From NCBI RefSeq assembly GCF_018326285.1, contig NZ_AP023362.1:558001-622000 (forward strand): a stretch of DNA of 64,000 nt, in the 5' to 3' direction. This DNA is from Mycolicibacterium sp. TY81 (GTDB lineage Bacteria; Actinomycetota; Actinomycetes; Mycobacteriales; Mycobacteriaceae). The position numbers were made by a program, and so were the translations under genes. The notes below the pieces were generated by a model. The model made no database searches. It was given only the letters and a program-made list of their open reading frames with translations, and was not told where the DNA came from. Shown piece after piece: positions 22,598-33,105 of this stretch (position 1 is its first letter; each line of letters begins with the position of its first letter).

Positions 22598-23181
22598 TCA
22601 CCGTCAAGGGGGATTCGCGGGAGCGGCTCGTCGCAGTCGCGACCGAGTTGTTCGGCGAACAGGGCTATCACCAGACCGGTACCGAGGAGATCGTCCGCCG
22701 TAGCGGCGTCACCCGTGGCTCGCTCTATCACCATTTCGCGGACAAGGAAGCGCTCTTCGAAGAGGTCTTCGACCGTGCGGATCAGGTGGTGAGCGCGCGG
22801 GTTCGGGCTGCTGCCGCGGCGGCGGCCGAACACGGCGCGGATGCGTGGTCGGTGTTCCTCGCCGGCTGGGACGCCGTGCTGGACACCGCGGTCGATGCGC
22901 CGCTGCAGCGCATCCGCGTGGTCGACGCGCCCGCGGTGCTCGGCTGGCAGAAGTGGCAGGAGCGCAACGCGCGGTACACCCTGGCCAACATCGAGGCCGG
23001 TCTCGTCAGCCTGCTGGAACAGGGTGTGCTTGCGCCGCAGCCGATTTCACCGCTGGCCGTGCTGCTGATGGGACTCAGCAACCAGGCCGTGGCCGCGATC
23101 GCGGGCGCGCCTGATCCCGTTCGCGCGCGCCGCGACATCGGGGCCGCGGTGCGGCGTCTCCTCGACGGGCTGCGCACCTAG
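22594..23181 (+). CDS. TetR-family transcriptional regulator
   Basis: This is a 195-residue TetR repressor. The N-terminal HTH is clear (RERLVAVATELFGEQGYHQT, then EEIVRRSGVTRGSLYHHFAD). The C-terminal ligand-binding domain, from about residue 60, is Ala-rich and of the TetR_C type seen with hydrolase partners. The ATG at 22594 lies inside the second operator palindrome, so the transcript probably has little or no leader. Autoregulation, and control of the divergent alpha/beta-hydrolase-fold gene, are inferred from the operators. The ligand is unknown. Confidence 0.9.
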   Translation: MVTVKGDSRERLVAVATELFGEQGYHQTGTEEIVRRSGVTRGSLYHHFADKEALFEEVFDRADQVVSARVRAAAAAAAEHGADAWSVFLAGWDAVLDTAVDAPLQRIRVVDAPAVLGWQKWQERNARYTLANIEAGLVSLLEQGVLAPQPISPLAVLLMGLSNQAVAAIAGAPDPVRARRDIGAAVRRLLDGLRT

Positions 23182-23191
23182 TCTCGCGAGC

Positions 23192-23238
23192 AGACGTAAA
23201 ACTGTCGATTTCGCCCACAAATCGACAGTTTTACGTCT
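23192..23238. repeat. 20-bp perfect inverted repeat between tetR and glgB
   Basis: Arms 23192-23211 and 23219-23238 are perfectly complementary (AGACGTAAAACTGTCGATTT against its reverse complement) with a 7-nt loop CGCCCAC. It lies in the convergent junction of tetR and glgB. It may terminate both genes. Its layout, a long stem with GTCGATTT and CGCC in the centre, resembles the palindromes that flank the DUF559 genes at 41375-45168. Confidence 0.85.
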
Positions 23239-23253
23239 CCTCACGGAGGGAAC

Positions 23254-25424
23254 TCAGGCGGGCTTGAGCCAGAGCGCCGACAGCGGCGGCAGGACCAGGA
23301 CGGCGGAGGCGGGACGGCCGTGCCAGGGCTCGTCGGTGGCCTCGACCGCGCCCATGTTGCCCGCGCCGGCGCCGTGATAGACGGTCGCGTCGGTGTTCAG
23401 CAGCTCCTGCCACGTCCCGGCGTGCGGCAGGCCCAGCCGGTACTGCGAGTGCTCGCTGCCGGAGAAGTTGAAGACGCACGCGATCGCCGACCCGTCGTCA
23501 CCGAACCGCAGGAAGCTCAGCACGTTGTTGTTGGAGTCGTTGGCATCGATCCAGGAGTAGCCCTCGGGGCTGCTGTCGCGGGACCACAGCGCGCGGTTGT
23601 CCCGGTAGATGCCGTTGATGTCCCGCACCAGCTGCTGCACGCCGACGGAGAAGCTGTGCTCGCCGAGCTGGAACCAGTCGAGCCCGCGTTCCTCGGACCA
23701 TTCGGCGCGCTGGCCGAATTCCTGTCCCATGAACAGCAATTGCTTGCCCGGGTGCGCCCACTGGTAGGCCAGCAGCTGACGGAGGCCGGCCGCCTTGGCG
23801 TGGTCGCCGCCGGGCATCCGGGTCCACAGTGTGCCCTTGCCGTGCACGACTTCGTCGTGGCTGATCGGTAGGACGTAGTGCTCGCTGTAGGCGTACAGCA
23901 TCGAGAACGTCATCTCGTGGTGGTGGTAGCTGCGGTGCACCGGGTCGTGGCTGATGTAGTCCAGGGTGTCGTTCATCCACCCCATGTTCCACTTCATCGA
24001 GAAGCCAAGGCCGCCAAGGTTTGTCGGGCGGGTGACGCCGGGCCACGAGGTCGATTCCTCGGCGATGGTGACGATGCCGGGGACCAGCTTGTGGACGGTG
24101 GCGTTCATCTCCTGCAGGAACTGCACCGCCTCCAGGTTCTCCCGGCCGCCGTAGATGTTGGGAGTCCAGCCGCCTTCGGGACGCGAGTAGTCCAGGTACA
24201 GCATGGAGGCGACGGCGTCGACGCGGAGACCGTCGACGTGGAACTCCTCGAGCCAGTACAGCGCGTTGGCGACCAGAAAGTTGCGGACCTCGTTGCGGCC
24301 GAAGTCGAAAACGTAGGTGCCCCAGTCGAGTTGCTCGCCACGGCGGGGGTCGGCGTGTTCGTACAGTGGCGTGCCGTCGAAGCGGCCCAGCGCCCACGAG
24401 TCCTTGGGGAAGTGCGCCGGCACCCAGTCGACGATGACGCCGATGCCGGCCTGGTGCAGCGTATCGACCAGATACCGGAAGTCGTCGGGAGTTCCGAGCC
24501 GTGACGTCGGCGCGTAGTACGACGTCACCTGATATCCCCAGGACCCGCCGAACGGGTGCTCGGCCACGGGGAGCAGCTCGACGTGTGTGAAGCCCTGTGC
24601 CACCACGTATTCGGTGAGCTCAACGGCGAGTTCGCGGTAGCTCAGGCCCGGGCGCCAGGACATCAGGTGCACCTCGTAGGTGCTCATTGGCTCGAAGATC
24701 GGGTTGAGTTCGGCGCGGGCCGCCATCCAGGCGTCGTCCTGCCAGACATGGGAGCTGACAAAGGTTTTCGACGCGGTGAGCGGCGGCACCTCGGTGCTGA
24801 AGGCCATCGGGTCGGCGCGATCGCTGACGGCGCCGTTGCCGCCGTGGATCCGGAACTTGTACAGGCTGCCGACTTCGAATCCGGGCCAGAACAGCTCCCA
24901 GACCCCGGACGAGCCCAGTGCCCGCATCGGGGCCTCGCTGCCATCCCAGTGGTTGAAGTCGCCGATCAGGTTGACTCCCTTGGCGTTCGGCGCCCACACC
25001 GCGAACGAGAAGCCCTCCACCACGCCGTCGGGTGTCTTGAACGAACGAGGCTGTGCGCCAAGGATTTCCCACAGCCGCTCGTGCCGGCCCTCGGCCAGCA
25101 GGTGCAGGTCCATGTCGCCGAGCGTCGGCAGGAAGCGGTACGGGTCGGCCGTCGTGTGCACGACGTCGCCGGAGTACTCGACCTCGAACCGGTAGTCGGC
25201 CAGGTTGTTGAACGGTACCTCGACCGCGAACAGGCCGCCCTCGATGGCTTCCATCGAATAGCGCTTCTTGCCGATCAGCGCCGTGACCCCCGTGGCGTGC
25301 GGCCGGAGTGCCCGGATGACCGTGCTCTTGCCGTACTCGTGCGCGCCCAGAATGGAATGCGGATCGTGGTGCTCGCCGGCCAGCAGTCGGGCCACGTCGG
25401 CGGCGGGTGGACGGAGATGGCTCG

Positions 25425-25428
<4 letters not shown>
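23254..25428 (-). CDS. glgB: 1,4-alpha-glucan branching enzyme
   Basis: GlgB adds alpha-1,6 branches to the glucan made by GlgE. The 724-residue protein has an N-terminal CBM48 region ([11 protein letters not shown] near residue 18), a second beta-sandwich ([20 protein letters not shown]), and a GH13 catalytic barrel. The nucleophile Asp is in [18 protein letters not shown], the acid Glu in [16 protein letters not shown] and the third Asp in [13 protein letters not shown]. The start is GTG 25428, which overlaps the glgE stop codon (GTGA). The longer frame upstream is the end of glgE in another frame. It corresponds to Rv1326c. Confidence 0.96.
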
Positions 25429-27491
<2,063 letters not shown>

Positions 27492-27640
27492 CAAATCACT
27501 CCTTACCCGGGACTACGGGATTACCCATACCCACCGTAGTAGTCCGTGACACTTGAAGGGCAGTGACCAGTTGGATGGGCAGTTGGGCTGTCACCGAACT
27601 GACCCTGCACGTGGAAAAAATGTCAGTAAGGTTGGCTCGT

Positions 27641-30259
27641 GTGAAAGCCCTTCGCCGGTTCACCGTCCGTGCCCACCTGCCCGAACGTCTCGCCGCCCTC
27701 GAGCGGCTGTCCATCAACCTGCGCTGGTCCTGGCACACGCCGACTCAGGAGCTGTTCGCGGAGATCGACCCGGTGCTGTGGGAACAGGTCGGCGCCGACC
27801 CGGTGGCGTTGCTGGGGGCGGTCAGTCCCGCGCGTCTGGACGAACTGGCGGCAGACGACGACTTCGTCGGCCGGGTGAACCACCGGGCCGCGGATCTGGA
27901 CAGCTATCTGACCCGGCCGCTGTGGTACCAGGAGCAGGCCGACCTCGCCGAGGACGGTGGCCCCGCGATGCCGAAGGGCATCGCGTACTTCTCCATGGAG
28001 TTCGGCGTGGCCGAGGTGCTGCCGAACTACTCGGGCGGTCTGGGCATCCTCGCCGGCGATCACCTCAAGTCGGCGTCGGATCTCGGCCTGCCGCTGATCG
28101 CGGTGGGGCTGTACTACCGGTCCGGTTACTTCAAGCAGTCACTGACGGCCGACGGCTGGCAGAACGAGAACTACCCGTCGTTCGATCCGCAGGGCCTGCC
28201 GCTGCGGCTGCTGACCGGGGCCGACGGCCAGCCGGTGCTGGTGTCGCTGAACCTGCCGGAATCACAGGTGCTGCGGGCCCGCGTGTGGGTCGCGCAGGTC
28301 GGGCGAGTTCCGTTGCTGCTGCTCGATTCCGACATCCCGGAGAACGAGCACGAGCTCCGTTCGGTGACCGACCGCCTGTACGGCGGCGACCAGGAACACC
28401 GGATCAAGCAGGAGCTGCTCGCCGGCATCGGCGGCATCCGTGCGATCCGGGCGTTCACCGAGATCGAGGGCATCGAGGCGCCCGAGGTCTACCACATGAA
28501 CGAGGGCCACGCGGGTTTCCTTGGCGTGGAACGCATTCGGGAATACATCAGCGGGTCGGGGCTGGATTTCGAGACCGCGCTAGCGGTGGTCCGGTCGTCG
28601 ACGGTGTTCACCACGCACACCCCGGTGCCGGCCGGTATCGACCGGTTCCCGGTGGAGATGGTCCGCCGCTACTTCGACGACACCGTCGCTTCGCCGCTGC
28701 TGCCCGAGGTGCCGTTGTACCGGGTGGTCGCGTTCGGCGCCGAGGACGACCCCGACAAATTCAACATGGCGCACATGGGCTTACGGCTCGCTCAGCGGGC
28801 CAACGGGGTCTCGCTGCTGCACGGCCGGGTCAGCCGCGGCATGTTCAACGAACTGTGGCCAGGTTTCGACCAGGCCGAGGTACCGATCGGCTCCATCACC
28901 AACGGCGTGCATGCGCCCACCTGGGCCGCGCCGCAATGGCTCGAATTGGGCCGCGAGCTGGTCGGCGTCGAGGGCATGACCGCCGTCGACCAGGCCGCCG
29001 GAGAGCCCCAGCTGTGGCAGCGGTTGTACGACGTCGATCCCGGTCACCTGTGGTGGATCCGGTCCCAGCTGCGCGAGCTGCTCATCGCCGATGTGCGGGC
29101 CCGGCTGCGGCGGTCATGGCTCGAACGCGGTGCCACCGAGGCCGAACTGGGCTGGATCGCAAAGGCTTTCGATCCTTCGGTGTTGACCATCGGCTTCGCC
29201 CGCCGGGTGCCGACCTACAAGCGGCTGACGTTGATGTTGCGGGATCCGGAGCGGCTGGAACAGCTGCTGCTCGATGAGCAGCGGCCGGTGCAGTTGATCG
29301 TCGCCGGTAAGTCGCATCCGGCCGACGACGGCGGCAAGGCGCTGATCCAGCAGGTGGTGAAGTTCGCCGACCGGCCCGAGGTGCGGCACCGCATCGCCTT
29401 CCTGCCCGACTACGACATGTCGATGGCACGGCTCCTGTACTGGGGTTGTGATGTGTGGCTCAACAACCCGCTACGTCCGTTGGAGGCGTGTGGCACGTCG
29501 GGCATGAAGAGCGCGCTCAACGGCGGGCTGAACCTGTCGATTCGCGACGGTTGGTGGGATGAGTGGTACGACGGCGAAAACGGTTGGGAAATCCCGACTG
29601 CCGACGGCGTCACCGATGAGGCTCGTCGCGACGACCTGGAGGCCGCGGCGCTGTACGACCTGATGCAGAACTCGGTGGCGCCGAAGTTCTACGAGCGCAA
29701 TGAGCACGGCGTCCCGACGCGGTGGGTCGAGATGGTGCGGCACACGCTGCAGTCCCTGGGACCGAAGGTGCTGGCGTCGCGCATGGTGCGCGACTACACC
29801 GAGAAGTACTACGGCCCTGCGGCACAGTCGTTCCGGCGCACGGTAGAGCCGATCGACGGTGTGCCGTTCGGCGCGGCCCGCTCGCTGGCGGCCTATCGCC
29901 AGCGGGTGACCGAGGCCTGGCCGAAGATTCAGATCACCGAGGTGGACAGCTACGGTCTGCCGGATACGCCACTGCTGGGTTCGGAGTTGTCGTTGACCGC
30001 CACCGTCCAGTTGGCCGGGTTGCGCACCGATGAGGTTGTGGTGCAAGCGGTTCTGGGTCGTGTCGACGCCGGTGACCAGTTGGTGGAGCCGGTGACCGTG
30101 CCGATGGCGCACACGGGTTCTGGTGAGGGCGGCGTCGAGGTGTTCTCGGCGACCATCCCGCTGCCGGTGGCGGGGCCCGTCGGATACACCGTTCGAGTGT
30201 TGCCGCACAACGCATTACTGGCCGCCGACAACGAGCTCGGGCTGGTCACGCTGGCGTGA
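27641..30259 (+). CDS. glgP: Glycogen/alpha-glucan phosphorylase
   Basis: This enzyme releases glucose-1-phosphate from alpha-1,4-glucan and so opposes the divergent glgE-glgB operon. The 872-residue protein begins VKALRRFTVRAHLPERLAAL, as in M. tuberculosis GlgP (Rv1328). It has the mononucleotide-binding GGLGILAGDHLKSASDLGLP segment and the pyridoxal-phosphate Lys in CGTSGMKSALNGGLNLSIRD. GTG 27641 was chosen by similarity. In-frame starts further upstream, such as 27563, would add unconserved residues. The 149-bp gap to glgE must hold both divergent promoters. The stop overlaps the next start by 4 bp (GTGA). Confidence 0.95.
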   Translation: MKALRRFTVRAHLPERLAALERLSINLRWSWHTPTQELFAEIDPVLWEQVGADPVALLGAVSPARLDELAADDDFVGRVNHRAADLDSYLTRPLWYQEQADLAEDGGPAMPKGIAYFSMEFGVAEVLPNYSGGLGILAGDHLKSASDLGLPLIAVGLYYRSGYFKQSLTADGWQNENYPSFDPQGLPLRLLTGADGQPVLVSLNLPESQVLRARVWVAQVGRVPLLLLDSDIPENEHELRSVTDRLYGGDQEHRIKQELLAGIGGIRAIRAFTEIEGIEAPEVYHMNEGHAGFLGVERIREYISGSGLDFETALAVVRSSTVFTTHTPVPAGIDRFPVEMVRRYFDDTVASPLLPEVPLYRVVAFGAEDDPDKFNMAHMGLRLAQRANGVSLLHGRVSRGMFNELWPGFDQAEVPIGSITNGVHAPTWAAPQWLELGRELVGVEGMTAVDQAAGEPQLWQRLYDVDPGHLWWIRSQLRELLIADVRARLRRSWLERGATEAELGWIAKAFDPSVLTIGFARRVPTYKRLTLMLRDPERLEQLLLDEQRPVQLIVAGKSHPADDGGKALIQQVVKFADRPEVRHRIAFLPDYDMSMARLLYWGCDVWLNNPLRPLEACGTSGMKSALNGGLNLSIRDGWWDEWYDGENGWEIPTADGVTDEARRDDLEAAALYDLMQNSVAPKFYERNEHGVPTRWVEMVRHTLQSLGPKVLASRMVRDYTEKYYGPAAQSFRRTVEPIDGVPFGAARSLAAYRQRVTEAWPKIQITEVDSYGLPDTPLLGSELSLTATVQLAGLRTDEVVVQAVLGRVDAGDQLVEPVTVPMAHTGSGEGGVEVFSATIPLPVAGPVGYTVRVLPHNALLAADNELGLVTLA

Positions 30260-31101
30260 GCGCACTGACTGTTGCGGTCGATGGCGGACCGTACGCGCTG
30301 GCGGCCGGCCCGGATGGCGCGATGTGGGTGACGTTGGTGTCAGCGGGTGCGGTGGCCCGGATCGATGCCCGGGGCGAGGTGCGGCGGTTCGACGTCGGTA
30401 CCGACAGCCGGCCGATGCAGATCTGCGCGGGACCCGACGGAGCCGTGTGGTTCACGTGCTCGGGCACGGACCGGCTGGGCCGGATCACCGGTGACGGAGC
30501 TCTGTCGTTCGTCGAATTGGACACGGGCAGTGCACCGTTCGGCATCACCGTCGGGCCCGACGATGCGGTGTGGTTCACCGCGATGGACGCGGGGACCGTC
30601 GGCCGCGTGGACGCCGACGGCACGGTCGAGGTGGTAGCCGCGCCCGGCGGGATGCCGTCGATGATCACCGCAGGTGGTGACGGCGCGCTGTGGTTCACGC
30701 TGAATCAGAAATCCGCGATCGGCCGAGTGACGGTCGCCGGCAAGCTCTCGACGCGGCCCACGCCGACACCCTCGGCAGGGCCCGTCGGCATCTGCGCGAC
30801 CCACGATGATGCGGTGTGGTTCACCGCAATCGGAGCGGACAAGCTGGGCCGCATCCCGCTGAACGACGCCATCCAGGAGCTGGATCTGCCGGGCAAGCCG
30901 CACGCGGTGGTCGCCGATGTCTCTGACGGGGTGTGGGCGAGCCTGTGGGGCGCCGACGCGATCGCGCGGGTCAGCGCCGACGGCGAGGTCGCCACGTTCG
31001 ACCTGCCGCCCGGCAGCGAGCCGCACGGGTTGGCCGTCGACCGTGATGGCGCGCTGTGGGTGGCGCTGGAGTCCGGTTTCGTGGTGCGGCTGCCCGTCTA
31101 G
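30256..31101 (+). CDS. Virginiamycin B lyase (Vgb)-like beta-propeller protein
   Basis: This 281-residue protein is built of about seven repeats of the type GPDGAVWFT...GRI, a beta-propeller of the streptogramin-lyase family. Vgb opens the ring of type B streptogramins by a lyase reaction. The two His of the family active site appear in GKPHAVV and SEPHGLAV, 41 residues apart. A Glu stands two residues before the second His and another lies about 15 after it (VALESGF). This spacing is close to that of Vgb, so activity is plausible but unproven. It may also be a housekeeping propeller. Translation is coupled to glgP by a GTGA overlap. It ends in a 4-bp convergent overlap with the monooxygenase gene. 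Confidence 0.8.
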   Translation: MSALTVAVDGGPYALAAGPDGAMWVTLVSAGAVARIDARGEVRRFDVGTDSRPMQICAGPDGAVWFTCSGTDRLGRITGDGALSFVELDTGSAPFGITVGPDDAVWFTAMDAGTVGRVDADGTVEVVAAPGGMPSMITAGGDGALWFTLNQKSAIGRVTVAGKLSTRPTPTPSAGPVGICATHDDAVWFTAIGADKLGRIPLNDAIQELDLPGKPHAVVADVSDGVWASLWGADAIARVSADGEVATFDLPPGSEPHGLAVDRDGALWVALESGFVVRLPV

Positions 31102-32312
31102 GCGGGTGCTCGCGCGATGGTCCTGTCGAAATCGATGTGGTGGCCCTGAAGCCACATCATCGAGCGGCCACCGTCTTTCGCCGCCTGCCGGAACATCACC
31201 GGCAGGATCAGGTCGCGTAAGAACCGCCCCACCGGGCCCGCGGCCTTGCTGTTGGCCGAGCGGTGCCCGTGACGGACGATCTTCTCGACCCGGCGCCGGC
31301 GCAGCGACTCGAACGTCGTGAATGCCGTAGGAATATCAGGGCAATCACGCAGGCACTGCGCGAGAATCACGGCGTCCTCGACGGACATCGACGCGCCCTG
31401 CCCGGCCGATGGCGCGGTGGCGTGGGCGGCATCGCCGATGATGATCTGGTCGCGGTGGTTGTGCCAACGTTTCACCACCGGCAGGTCGTACGTGGCCCAT
31501 CCGACCATCGGGCCGGGCGCGGCGTCGATGATGTCGTGCGCCGGCCCGACATCGCCGGACATCAACTGGTGCAGCCAGTTTCGCCAGTCGGCGTCGGTCA
31601 TGTCGGACAGTGCGCCGCGTTCCGGCTCGCGGGCCATCGGCGGATTGGCGAACCAGACGGTGCCGCCGTCCGGGGTGGGAAACCAGCCGAAGAAGCAGCG
31701 CGTGCCGAACTGCATCCGGAATTCCCGTGGCGGGACGTCGACGGTGAAGCCGGGGATGTAGCCGCCGACATTGAGCACCGGCACGTAGCGCGGTGCGCGT
31801 GCCGCCGGATCGATGGTGCGGCGAACCGTGGAGTGGATGCCGTCGCAGCCGATGAGCAGATCACCGGTTGCGCTGCTGCCGTCGGCGAATCGAGCCTCGA
31901 CGCGGCCGTCGGAAACCGTTGTCGCGGAGACGAACTCCTTGCCGTAGCTGTAGCGAGCGCCACGTGCCGCGGCCAGCGTGTTGAGTTCGCGGTACAGGTC
32001 GGCGCGGCGCATCATGACCGACAGCTGCCCGTCCGGGCGCTGGGCGGCCATCGGGATGCGGCCCAGTTGCTTGCCGGCGCCGGTGAGGAAGCTGATGGTG
32101 TCGTTCGGGTAGCCCAGCTTCGCGAGTGGGCCGGCCGCATCGACGGCACGCAGCGCGTCCATGCCATTGGCCTGGAAGTTCAGCCAGGCCCCGCGCAGGT
32201 CGGCGCCGGAGGTGGAGCGTTCGTAGATGTGGGCGTCGATGCCCACCCGTTGCAGTGCGATGGCCAGCACCGGCCCGGCGACTCCGGCGCCGATGATGAG
32301 TGCTTCGGTCAT
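31098..32312 (-). CDS. FAD-dependent monooxygenase (PHBH fold)
   Basis: This 404-residue flavoprotein hydroxylase uses NAD(P)H and oxygen. The Rossmann motif ALIIGAGVAGPVLAIALQ with an acidic residue at the strand end (IYERS), the DG motif (LLIGCDGIHSTVRR), and the second FAD motif IIGDAAHATAPSAGQGASM are all present, which puts it in the FAD_binding_3 family with PHBH/TetX-like enzymes. The substrate is unknown. ATG 32312 matches the family start. The gene is divergent from a MarR gene, with MarR-type palindromes between them, suggesting induction by an aromatic or toxic compound, possibly a drug-modifying activity. Confidence 0.9.
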   Translation of the reverse strand: MTEALIIGAGVAGPVLAIALQRVGIDAHIYERSTSGADLRGAWLNFQANGMDALRAVDAAGPLAKLGYPNDTISFLTGAGKQLGRIPMAAQRPDGQLSVMMRRADLYRELNTLAAARGARYSYGKEFVSATTVSDGRVEARFADGSSATGDLLIGCDGIHSTVRRTIDPAARAPRYVPVLNVGGYIPGFTVDVPPREFRMQFGTRCFFGWFPTPDGGTVWFANPPMAREPERGALSDMTDADWRNWLHQLMSGDVGPAHDIIDAAPGPMVGWATYDLPVVKRWHNHRDQIIIGDAAHATAPSAGQGASMSVEDAVILAQCLRDCPDIPTAFTTFESLRRRRVEKIVRHGHRSANSKAAGPVGRFLRDLILPVMFRQAAKDGGRSMMWLQGHHIDFDRTIARAPA

Positions 32313-32340
32313 GCGTCTTCCTCGGTTGGTGCCCAGATGT

Positions 32341-32405
32341 CTTGACAATCAGATAGCTTGATTGTCAAGCAATAGGATGAAAGGTAGGTCGCTCGATTGT
32401 CAAGC
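32341..32405. promoter_or_regulatory. Repeated MarR operator sites
   Basis: Two near-identical 15-mers, GCTTGATTGTCAAGC (32356-32370) and GCTCGATTGTCAAGC (32391-32405), stand 35 bp apart, each an inverted repeat around TTG. A further CTTGACAATC (32341-32350) pairs with GATTGTCAAG (32360-32369). The second 15-mer covers the probable TTG start of marR. The group lies between marR and the divergent monooxygenase gene, the classical place for a shared MarR operator. Confidence 0.8.
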
Positions 32406-32861
32406 GAAAATCCGGTCGCCGACCGGTTGGGCGCGGCGGTGCAGGGCTACCAGGCCGCGGTCGACGACTTCGACCGCGAGGTCGCGCGCCTGCTCGGCAT
32501 CAACGCAACAGACGCGCGGTGCCTGGAGATTCTGATCCAGGAAGCCGCTGGTGTCACCCCGCGCGAGCTGGCCGACCGGTTGGGCCTCACGACCGGCAGC
32601 GCCACGACGATGCTCGACCGCCTGGAGAAGGTCGGCTACGTCACGCGCTCCGCGCACCCCAGTGACCGGCGCAAGCTCCTGGTCCACGCCACTGTCACCG
32701 CGCGGGCGCGGGCCTTCGAGCTGATCGACCCGCTCGTGGACGAGGGGCGGCGTACGCTGCTGAGCCGCTACAGTGGCGCGCAGCTGGAGTTGATCACCGA
32801 ATTCCTCACGCGGGCAACTGAATTGCAGCGCGAGCACGTCGCGCGGTTGCGGGGGATATGA
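32397..32861 (+). CDS. MarR-family transcriptional regulator
   Basis: This is a 154-residue winged-helix regulator. The MarR wHTH is seen in TPRELADRLGLTTGSATTML and the wing in LEKVGYVTRSAHPSDRRKLLVHAT, where DRR is the diagnostic wing motif. The best start is TTG 32397, with AGG at 32386-32388 upstream. It lies within an operator copy, so autorepression is likely. It probably controls the divergent FAD monooxygenase in response to a small phenolic ligand, as for many MarR proteins. The true ligand is unknown. Confidence 0.87.
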   Translation: MSSENPVADRLGAAVQGYQAAVDDFDREVARLLGINATDARCLEILIQEAAGVTPRELADRLGLTTGSATTMLDRLEKVGYVTRSAHPSDRRKLLVHATVTARARAFELIDPLVDEGRRTLLSRYSGAQLELITEFLTRATELQREHVARLRGI

Positions 32862-32908
32862 GGCTGGGCGCCGGGCTACGAGCTCGGGCGTGTCGGCGCT
32901 GTCTGGGA

Positions 32909-33014
32909 CATGTCGCGCCTGGACCCGTCAGCATGTGCTGACAGTGTCACCACATGCTGACGATGTCAGCCAATGCTGACAGGTCCAGGCGCGACATGGT
33001 GAGGAGAGAGGTCC
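32909..33014. repeat. Structured intergenic repeat, copy A
   Basis: This 106-bp element lies between the convergent marR and dinG genes. It is bounded by a perfect 17-bp inverted repeat (32909-32925 with 32982-32998), and its interior has repeated TGCTGAC/GTCAGC units that can form more hairpins. An element of exactly the same length lies at 52393-52498. By eye about 82 of 106 positions are identical without gaps. The shared trailer GAGGTCC at 33008-33014 lies outside the stem. Confidence 0.85.
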
Positions 33015-33105
33015 CGCGGACGGAAGTGGTTCGACCGTAAGCCGGGGCTCGTTGACCGTGTCCGCGTCAGCCGCGGCTCGACGCCAGCGTCGGAGGGGAA
33101 CCCCG

